A DNA stretch of 64,000 nt from Phymorhynchus buccinoides (taxonomy: Eukaryota; Mollusca; Gastropoda; Neogastropoda; Raphitomidae): assembly GCA_017654935.2 (NCBI GenBank), contig CM065700.1, positions 43,727,570-43,791,569 of the forward strand, read 5' to 3'. The notes beneath the pieces were generated by a model, which was given only the letters and a program-made list of their open reading frames with translations, searched no databases and was not told where the DNA came from. This document shows, piece after piece, positions 55,976-64,000 of the stretch (its first letter is position 1; each line of letters starts with the position of its first letter). The position numbers were made by a program, and so were the translations under genes.

Positions 55976-57158
55976 TCAGTAATGCGTGTATCCGCCATGG
56001 CTGTTCTGGCACTCGACGCAGCGAGTCCTCATGGAGTTGACCAGGGTGGTGAAGATCCTCTGTGGAAGCGCCTGCCACTCAGCCTGCAGCATCTGGTAGA
56101 GGTGCTGGGCATCCCTGGGAGGGGGGTGGTTGCTCCTCACTTTGCGATCCAGCTCATCCCAGAGGTTCTCAATCGGGTTGAGATCGGGACTGCATGCTGG
56201 CCACTCCATTCTGTTGACTCCAGACTGCTGCAGGAAGTCGTTGACCACCCTTGCCCTGTGGGGGCGAGCGTTGTCATCCTGGGACGGTATTCATGTCGAG
56301 ATAGCATGAGACTTAGCATGATGCTAACTTAGAAGCTCTTCCAAAAGTCCTATTAAATCCTATAGGACATTGGAAGAGCTTCTAAGTTAGCATCATGCTA
56401 AGTCTCATGCTATCTCAACGTGAATACCGTCCCTGGTAGACAGCCGGCGGTCCCATCTGCTGCAGTGTAGGCACAGCCAGCGGTCGAAGGATCTCATCCC
56501 GGTATCGGAGGCCAGTCAGGTTACCCTGTACATGATACAAGGGTGTTCTGTGGTGAAGGCTGAAGGCCCCCCAGACCATTACAGAACCTCCACCAAAGGC
56601 CACCTTTTCTTGGACAGTGGCGTCAATAAAGCGTTCCCCTGGGCGCCTCCAGACCCTCAGTCGGCCGTCGTTGTGGTTCAGGGTGAAGCGTGATTCATCA
56701 CTGAACAGGACCTGGGACCATTGCTGACGTGTCCACCTCACGTGACGTCTGCAGAAGGCGCGGCGTGCTGCCCTATGGGCTGGAGTTAAGCGTGGCCGTA
56801 CAGCTGGGCGACGAGAACGGAGGTTAAACCCATGAAGGCGGTTCCGTATGGTCTGCTGGCTGATGTTGATGTTAGTAGCCACCCTCAGCTGCCTTCGAAT
56901 GATGCTGGAAGAGGCTGTTCTTGTCTGCAGGGCTTGTCGTTCAATGAGACGATCTTCACGTGGAGTTGTCTTCTTCGGTCGACCAGATCTGCGTCTTTCA
57001 TGGACCCTCCCAGTGGCTGTGAAGCGTTGAATCAGTCTGACAATGACCGAGATGGACACCTGAAGTCGCCTGGCCACTTCTCGCTTGGGAACACCATCTT
57101 GGAACCATGCAACAGCTCGTCCCCTATCCAACTCGCTCAATTTTCGTCGTGGAGGCAT
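55976..57158 (-). pseudogene. Tc1-family DD34E transposase, broken only by a MITE
   Basis: Starts at ATG 57,158 (MPPRRKLSELDRGRAVAW). Helix-turn-helix region KREVARRLQVSISVIVRLIQ, GRPKKTTPREDR linker, first catalytic Asp in FSDESRF, GGGSVMVWGAF. The frame is open to 56,433, where a MITE enters. It continues in the same frame from 56,278 with the second Asp in DDNARPH and the Glu in LNPIENLWDEL, stop at 55,976. 34 residues separate the second Asp and the Glu. Without the insert the frame is 342 codons, the usual Tc1 size. With it, translation stops after 18 nt of insert (56,415). Confidence 0.9.
56282..56432. mobile_element. 151-bp palindromic MITE inside the transposase
   Basis: GGACGGTATTCATGTCGAGA at the left pairs with GTGAATACCGTCC at the right, around CCTATTAAATCCTATAGGA. 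It is flanked by CTG/CTG (56,279-56,281 and 56,433-56,435). Near-identical core to 7690-7830. Confidence 0.95.
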
Positions 57159-57712
57159 TGTCAAATCAGGCCTAATACTGGTGGTATGTCTTCTTATAAA
57201 GCCAAGCAAGAGACAGCATCTCACACATAAACAGCAGTGCTTGCACGTGCATAATGGTTTTTCCATCTGGCTTGTGCAATGTGTTCATGCAGAACGATCC
57301 AAAACAAGGTCCTTTTTCGCAAGTTTCCGCTTTTTCTTTTGCTGCCAAGCTCAGTAATAGAGAATCACGTGCAATGTTTCCACTAACACAACATCGCCCA
57401 CTTACAGCTGAACAAGAATTCATAACAATTTGGCTTGACTGAGAAAAAAATAACAGGAGCGAACGGAGTTTATTGCGCACCTGTTTTCTCATAGTGATCC
57501 TTAACTTTTTGTGAGTAGTGTATAAATACCCTGAAGCATTTTAAGCATTTTAGTTGATGTTTTAACTTTCTGCAAAACTAACCAAAGACTACCCATATCA
57601 ACAGAGTCGAACGCTTTTATGTAATCGACAAACACGACATAAAATTTACGCTTTTCTTTCACTAAATAAACATCTTTTAAGCATGGACACAAGTGTGAAA
57701 ATGTGATCTATA

Positions 57713-57845
<133 letters not shown>

Positions 57846-58584
57846 ATTTTCCAGCAGGAAAAGTGTGTTTGGAGGGAGAGAGGAAAAGAGAGAGAGAGAC
57901 AGAGAGCGCAAAGACATTTTCCAGTTGAAGAATTGTCTTCAGAAAGAGAAAGAAAGAGAGAAGGGTGATGGGTTCCATTTCTCAATCAGCCTAATGGTCC
58001 GGAGCAGACCCATAATTTGTAGCCCTCCTCTGGGACGAAATTAGGGTTTTTTCCCCCAGGCCGTGGCTCTTTAGGCGATTAATAATGCATAGAAAGGCAC
58101 TTAGTCGATTGCCTGGTGGGATGGCTGTGGCGACTTTCGGTCCACCAGCGAGCGAATTGTGTTTAAGACTCTGTCACACACATCATGGCCGATCCAAATC
58201 CAAATCCAAATCATCTTTATTATCTCATAACAGAGAAACTGCATCCAGGTGCACATAAGAGAAACAACAATAAACACATTTATCAACAACAAAGAATATG
58301 AACTAATAACTAACAACACTGCAATGTTGTAATCAACAAACCGGACAAATGTGAACAAATAGTCCAGTAAAAACAGAACGCATCTTTAAAATACATTTTA
58401 AATCAGGACATAATCAATTGAAAAACGAGGCAAGAATAATGCTTTAAAATGCAGCAATAATAGTACCTACACCATCTCTACACAGACAATTTAGACAAGG
58501 ACATACACTGCACAGCTGTAATCTATTGCAGAACAAAGGGATTACAAAAGGATAGCTTGGGGATACCTACCTCTTAGCAAAGCA

Positions 58585-58728
58585 TTCCCATGACATCGTT
58601 CACGAGAACGGAGCAATATCGTAGCTCCTTCTTCACCAGGACTGCCATGGAGTGGAACCAACTGAGCGAGGCCACTGTCACCGCAGGCTCTGTCAGCGCA
58701 TTTTCATCAGCGCTGACCAGTGCTTCAT
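58585..58728 (+). pseudogene. LINE C-terminal fragment
   Basis: Reads TRTEQYRSSFFTRTAMEWNQ then LSEATVTAGSVSAFSSALTS. The SFF-TR-EWN-L signature is that of the end of non-LTR reverse transcriptase proteins. 57.85-58.58 kb shows no gene, only an AAATCC repeat (58,195-58,212). Confidence 0.6.
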
Positions 58729-58860
58729 TTTATGAAGTTCTACTAAAGCTTAAGTGGGAAACTAAACGTTGTTATTTTCTAAATTCAGTAAATCGGTTTA
58801 CTGAATTTAGAAAGTAACAACGTTTAGTTTCCCACTTAAGCTTTAGTAGAACTTCATAAA
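58729..58860. repeat. 64-bp inverted repeat with 4-base loop
   Basis: The arms 58,729-58,792 and 58,797-58,860 are complementary with one mismatch (TTATTTTCT against TTACTTTCT); the loop is TCGG. The left arm is continuous with the LINE fragment. Confidence 0.9.
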
Positions 58861-59129
58861 AATTAAGGGCAGATCACCATCTGAGACTGAAACCACTGAC
58901 CACTAGGGGATTTTTTAATTTTTTGTTGTTGCTTGCTTCTGGAAGTGGGGCCTGGGCCTTCCTGGCTGAACTGGGGTGTTTAATGGTCAGCAGGGTAAGC
59001 AGTAGGTCTTTCTCCTTCTGTGTTTTTCTATTAGGTTAGTGCGCCCTCCAAGTTCCGTGGCGATTTATCGTCAGAAGTGGAGTCTGCGACGTATTCAGAC
59101 ACAAACTGAAACATCTAAAGCCTTCAAAT

Positions 59130-59470
59130 TCCAGCCATGGGGATACCGGGTGGGGAGGGGGGGTGTCTTTTGTACAAAACGTTCCCCACCTTCTGGATGT
59201 TCTGTGCTTGTAACAGAACAAACACTGTCACTTCTTTGACTCTGCCTTTTCCCTTTGCTTACTGTCATCTACTGTCTTTCTGCCTTACTGGTCCATTCGC
59301 CTGCCCCTTTTTCAAGAAACACTTACAACTATTTTCTCCAGCCGAAGTCGGACATGCTGGTCCTAACTATTTCTTAGCTAGGCGCATAACGTACGGCATC
59401 ACGACGTAATACGCTCATATGACAGGAAACTGTCTGAGTGATCACAGAAGAAAAAGAAGAAGAGGAAGAA
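59130..59470 (-). repeat. D1 repeat, B-type outer module
   Basis: The D1 body (CACCTTCTGGATGTTCTGTG, TCTTTGACTCTGCCTTTTCC on the plus strand) continues into the B module GCCGAAGTCGGACATGCTGG, CTAACTATTTCTTAGCTAGG and a (GAA)n end. 58.86-59.13 kb shows no gene. Confidence 0.75.
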
Positions 59471-59807
59471 GAAGAAGAAGAAAGTCTGAAGTCACGGGAC
59501 GTTGCAAATAACATTTAGTTTCACTTGAGTGAATACGCTGTCTTTCTAACTCTCATATGGATGTTCACGACATCGGTCGTCAGTGTGGCATTGCCTTTAC
59601 AGTAGAAATCAGCAAGGCAGGTGGTCTAGTCCGCGTGCTAAGCGCATTCAATCGGCTATATGCACAAACAAATAAAAAAGAGAGAGAAAGCAACAAAAAC
59701 AGACTTAAATGGAAAACAATAGCTTGCTTTTGTAAAGGTTTGGCTTGTGACTTGTTTGTTTGGTCTGCGACAGTCAGACACACACAGGCGCAGACACACA
59801 CACTATA

Positions 59808-60098
<291 letters not shown>

Positions 60099-60099
60099 A

Positions 60100-60211
60100 C
60101 CCCATCCCCTGAAGACGGAGTGTGGCTACCTCAAAGAATTTGTGGTGGCTACTCGTGTGGCGGGTAATCAGAAGAAAACCGGTCACACACGTAATGTCAC
60201 GTTCTCATCAC

Positions 60212-60243
<32 letters not shown>

Positions 60244-60309
60244 TGTGTTGTGTGTGTGCGTGCGTGTGCGTGTGCGTGTGCGTGTGCGTGCGTGCGTGTG
60301 CGTGCGTGC

Positions 60310-60348
<39 letters not shown>

Positions 60349-60800
60349 TGTGTGTGTTTCTCTCTCTCTCTCTGTGTTTCTCTGGCCCCCCTCTCCCCCC
60401 CCCCCTTATCCCCCCTCCCCCCGTGTGCCCTCTCCTCTCTAGTATTTTTATGCTCTAAATGTGTTTTTGTAATGGTGTCTATAGTGTGTATGTAAAAGAA
60501 AGGGGGTGGGTGGGGGTTGGGGACGACCGGCGAGAGCATTATTGAATAACTAAATTTTTAATGCTTCTTTTTAATGTTTTGTAAATGTTTCTTCTTCTTG
60601 ATTTTTTCTCTTGATTTTTTTCTCTCATAATATTTGTAAAGCGCTCTGAGGATGATTTTTTTTCATCGAAGAGCGCTATAGAAGCTTTATTTATTATTAT
60701 TATTATCCCTAGCTCAGTGATGGATTTATACCATAGTGTTCAAGTGCTTCGGCTGTTGGGATGATTCCTGGAGTCTTTTAGCCAGGGTAAGCCAACAACA
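60100..60800 (+). repeat. D4 repeat split by a GT tract and ATT-tailed module
   Basis: CCTGAAGACGGAGTGTGGC...GTCACGTTCTCATCA (60,108-60,210) and CCCTAGCTCAGTGATGG...GAGTCTTTTAGCCAGGG (60,708-60,788) are the two D4 halves. Between them lie (GT)n, a C-rich tract and AAAGCGCTCTGAGGATG...(ATT)n. Confidence 0.75.
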
Positions 60801-62044
60801 ACAAAGTTCAGCACACTCCCCAAAGGCAGTTCAAATACGCTGTCTCGCTCTGTGACTGTACTTTTTATTCCCCCCCCCCCCCCGCCTCCTCCCACCCCAC
60901 CACCAGTATGTCTGACAAACGAAATCTCTTGTAGCTTAGTCTAGCTAGACAACCAGCAAGCATTTGGCACCCAAACAACGTTCTCTTTTCCCTCTGCATG
61001 TGACACAGGTATTGGTAGTGATATAGTGGATCTTCTATCGCGTCTTTGTGAAAATAGTGTACACTACCAGAATCTAACAAAGACCTTGATAAAGACCTTT
61101 TATTACACAGGTAAGCTTATAAACATTTGTCATTGTTTTGATTAACTGGTCCTTATTGGATTTGTTTTGTTTTGATGTTTTGTCTTTTAGTAAAATGGTG
61201 GTTGTTTGCAAACTAAATAGGCCTAGTATATTTCTATATGGAAATTGCGTTCTGTCTGTTTACGAAATGGCAAATTTAATAAGTATTTTTTTTATATTGA
61301 AAAAAAAGCTATAGAGACCTTTATCCGATTGTGTATTGAATCTATGATTATAGGAATCGTCACTGAGATACAGTACCCCGTATCTTAAACCCATATTTTG
61401 CCCTTTTTATTGTTATTAATTGTGAAAATAGGGCTTTACGCCCTCTTCGGCCTTTCGGAGTGTTATTAATTATCTTGATACAGAACATATGAAAGGACGG
61501 ATTTTGTTTTCTTTCTTTACACAACAATTTCAATTTGTTTCCATGGAACTTGGTGGACAATGTTCTTGGCTATGCTGGTACGTATTCTATGAAATAATTA
61601 TTTCAATATAGCTATGCTAGTTTGTGTGCTGACTATAAAGTAACTGCCAGAGACAAAGAGGAAACAAAGAGAGGATAATAGGTAAATGAATAAGGGGGAG
61701 GAACTCTCTTAATTAACTCACTTCACCAGAGTTATTTTCGGCACCTAGTCGCCCAGCAAAGAGAGGACAATAGCCGCAAGAAGACAGAACTAAATTCATC
61801 CCCAAAAAGGGATGACCCAGATCTGCTTATCATGACTATGCCACCCATACAGTACACAACAACAGTGGTGGAGGGAGAGTTATGGAAAATCAGTTGAAAT
61901 TCTCTATAAACTGACAAAATTAAAAGAAAAAAGGTCTCATGGCAAATGTTATAATGAAAAGGCCTACAGTGCTTTGTCGTCAAAACATATTCAAATCCTG
62001 CTCTTTAGTAGTAGCCTAAAGTAAAGGGGTGTTTCTCTTTCAGG
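60800..62044. other. Unassigned upstream sequence of the 62-kb gene
   Basis: AT-rich, with a C run at 60,870-60,883. No repeat ends or coding frame recognised. It could be promoter or first-intron sequence for the downstream gene. Confidence 0.4.
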
Positions 62045-62137
62045 GTATTCCAGACCCTGACTATCACCCCCTACACCTTGTGATGCTACGATCTGCTGGC
62101 AATTAATCCACCGTTTCTCAGCACACTTAACGCCACC

Positions 62138-62864
62138 ATGCGTTTGTGGAGACCCCTCCTCTCCTCCTCTCTCCTCACACTGACTCTGCTCGCCTCAGTC
62201 GTTCATGGATCCAACCAGAAAACCTCCCTCAAGAACGACGTCTGCGAGTACGACATCGACCTCAAGAAGAACACCTTCCACGCAAAATGTCAAGGTCAAC
62301 CTCTAGGGGTCAACGTCTACGCCAGCAGCGCGAGCGTCATCACGGGTCAGGTCAAGGGTCAAGGTCATGGAGGTTATCACCCTTCCAGGATCAACGTTCT
62401 CCAGCAACCCCCGTTTCTCGGAAACACCCCTTTGCTCGAAAACGACAACACGACCATTCTGCTCAAGACCATGATGGATAAACTGAACAACCAGAAAGCG
62501 GCTATCAGCAACATCAGCCATCTTCTAAGCCGCGGGGACAATGATCTCCGGTCGGACCTGGCGGCGCTGCGCGGACTGGCCAACGGCGACTCTTCGGTGC
62601 GGGAAAGCATCATCGCCACGATGCGAAACCAGTACAACTTCATGCGCACCGCCATCTTGGCTCACAACGCTGAGCTGAGCCAGGTGCTGGATTTGCTGGG
62701 AACTCTGGTCCGAATGACGTCACAGACACGTCATCAGGCGGTGATGACGCAGCAGACGTTGCAGCATCAGCTGCTGCAGGTGAACCGCACCATGCTCTCC
62801 ATGCGGACGACGTTCTCGTCCTGTTTGAAGAAGTGTGGCAGAAAGAAGGAACCGAGGAAAAAAA
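62138..62864 (+). CDS. First coding exon of a secreted protein with a heptad-like middle
   Basis: ATG at 62,138 sits in a strong Kozak context (CGCCACCATGC). The exon probably begins after the acceptor CTCTTTCAG at 62,044. 242 codons are open to a donor GTAAGT at 62,865 (phase 1). The N-terminus is a signal peptide: a positive start, then SSSLLTLTLLASVVHGS. Two cysteines follow (VCEYDIDL and AKCQGQP). Residues about 95-220 are hydrophilic, leucine-spaced sequence (MMDKLNNQKAAISNISHLLS, HNAELSQVLDLLGTLVRM), likely a coiled-coil or helical bundle, with N-glycosylation sites NTT, NIS and NRT. The exon ends with SSCLKKCGRKK. A signal peptide plus oligomerising helix is common before lectin- or fibrinogen-like domains, but no downstream exon is visible, so the function is unknown. 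Confidence 0.8.
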
Positions 62865-62894
62865 GTAAGTGGGTCAGGTTTTTCTTCAGGTTAA

Positions 62895-63016
62895 AGACCC
62901 ACCACGTCACGTGTCAAAATCACGGTTTCCACGTGTTTTCCCTCTTATAGCTGGTAAGAAATCTTAAGCAATCTTCCTGGCATAAGAGGGAATGTGACGC
63001 GTGACGTGGGGGGTCT
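62895..63016. mobile_element. TTAA-type hairpin MITE in the intron, 122 bp
   Basis: TTAA at 62,891-62,894 and 63,017-63,020 flank AGACCCACCACGTCACGTGT...GCGTGACGTGGGGGGTCT. It lies only 24 bases after the splice donor of the 62-kb exon. Confidence 0.9.
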
Positions 63017-63027
63017 TTAAATGGCCT

Positions 63028-63240
63028 GCTACACTACACACGATTCAGACCTGAATGCGATGCGATTTTGACGATGTGAGTCATGATTCACGTGAAATTA
63101 ATACATTGGGTCTACTTGAGTATAGTAAGCACAAATGGCAGAATTATTTTTTTTAGACGGAAGTATAATACTTCACGTAAATCATGACTCACGTGACTCA
63201 ATCGCATCGCATCCCCATACGATTTTACGCGTGTGTGGCG
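63028..63240. mobile_element. MITE-like inverted repeat (GCGATGCGATT)
   Basis: AATGCGATGCGATTTTGACG and GTGAGTCATGATTCACGTGA pair with TTCACGTAAATCATGACTCA and ATCGCATCGCAT on the right. Confidence 0.7.
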
Positions 63241-63545
63241 CCGTCTTAACTGTTGCTTTTTCTTGTGCTTCACGTGCAATGCATATACAGACACGGATAG
63301 AGAAATACAGGCGCACTGACAGATTCACACACAGACACAAAGACACACACGGCAGACACACAGGTACATACACTCAGATAAACTGAAGCAAACACTCGAT
63401 CAGTCTATGTGCAAACAATCATGATTGTGCAGAAATGTTTACACACTTGGTCGCGCACTTGTGGAAGCATTCGTGCACAGACACGCACCCAGGCCTGTTA
63501 TGCTACGCATAGAAACAGTTAGCGCCCCACTCCCAAACACGCATA

Positions 63546-63762
63546 GGGGAAGACGGGGTAAAAAGCGCATGGGCGGGTAAGAAGCCCACCCCAATTATCT
63601 CATGAAATGAAGCAAATTTCAGTCTCATTTTGCCCATGAGACGAGTGTTAATGTCTAGCATTCGTCTCATGGGTAAATTTGACTGACATTTTCTTTATTT
63701 CATGAGATAATTGGGGTGGGCTTCTTACCCGCCCATGCGCTTTTTACCCCGTCTTCCCCTAC
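63546..63762. mobile_element. Hairpin MITE, 217 bp (GGGGAAGACGGGGTAAAAAG)
   Basis: AGGGGAAGACGGGGTAAAAA at the left and TTTTTACCCCGTCTTCCCCT at the right are perfectly inverted, as are GCGGGTAAGAAGCCCACC and AATTATCTCATGAAAT. Relatives lie in both palindrome arms. Confidence 0.9.
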
Positions 63763-63859
63763 ACATCATATATATATATATACAGAGGCATATATGAATT
63801 TCTAGGGATTAATATTTCAAAAAATCCATAAGAAAGAAAATGGTGGAATACAAAACAGG

Positions 63860-64000
63860 CTTATTCTTCTTCTTCGATCGCTCAGACAGTTTCCTGTCAA
63901 TTATGAGCGCAGATGCGTCATGCTGCCGTTATGCGCCTAACTAAGAAATAGTTAGGCCCAGCAAGTCCGTCTTCGGCTGGAGGAAATGTTTTTGAAAGTG
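63860..64000 (+). repeat. D1 B-type outer module, cut by the window end
   Basis: TTCTTCTTCGATCGCTCAGA, CAGTTTCCTGTCAATTATGA, GCGCCTAACTAAGAAATAGT and CGTCTTCGGCTGGAGGAAAT match 21,720-21,890. Confidence 0.75.

Larger units (their letters stand above)
55739..57520 (-). mobile_element. Tc1-like DNA transposon, 1782 bp, nested in the LINE
   Basis: Inverted ends CACAAAAAGTTAAGGATCAC (left, 55,741) and its complement ending at 57,520 (right end CACTACTCACAAAAAGTTAA on the minus strand), with TA at 55,737-55,738 and 57,521-57,522. It contains the transposase and a 151-bp MITE. The left terminus is TCC where the right has CACTACT, a small terminal change. Confidence 0.9.

Noticed and set aside
62146..62481. 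Second frame overlapping the 62-kb exon
   Set aside because: The main frame has the Kozak start, signal peptide and a proper donor; the overlapping frame has none and ends inside the exon.

Overview
This is a repeat-rich animal nuclear genome window: spliced genes with GT-AG introns, LINEs, a Tc1 transposon, tRNA-derived SINEs, many palindromic MITEs, long microsatellites and two 500-base assembly gaps. The repeat types and the HYR/sushi gene suggest a marine invertebrate, probably a mollusc such as a gastropod. No sequence here fixes the species.

Left part (0-17.7 kb, genes on the minus strand). The C-terminal half of the splicing factor ESS2 (DGCR14) occupies 287-4099; its N-terminal exons were not found and may lie in the gap at 4743-5242. 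Upstream of it on the same strand is a complete four-exon gene (8878-16182, 508 codons) for a protein I do not recognise. The 3' tip of its last exon is repeated four more times downstream, between 7.9 and 8.8 kb.

Middle (about 17.79-37.64 kb). This is one inverted duplication of about 20 kb with no spacer, centred near 27,905. Each arm holds the same three exons (one sushi/CCP, two HYR), SINEs, TTAA-flanked MITEs and CA/GT tracts in mirror order. The arms differ by many small indels and substitutions. The sushi exon is broken differently in each arm, which points to an uncorrected fold-back read or, less likely, a real decaying palindrome.

Right part (37.7-64 kb). A decayed RNase H-bearing LINE runs into the second gap (41,001-41,500). 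Next come a 1.2-kb minisatellite, a regularly spaced CCAAT array, many MITEs, and a LINE split by a Tc1 element that is itself split by a 151-bp MITE (54.3-57.7 kb). At 62 kb there is a first coding exon for a secreted, coiled-coil-like protein.

For reference, dispersed families are named here D1 (body with GGGGGAACTATTT; two different outer modules A and B), D2 (3.3 and 16.8 kb), D3 (ACACATATGGGAC-containing) and D4 (GATTACCCCGCCACG-containing). The genes do not form a pathway. The common theme is local duplication of exon edges and heavy, nested transposition.
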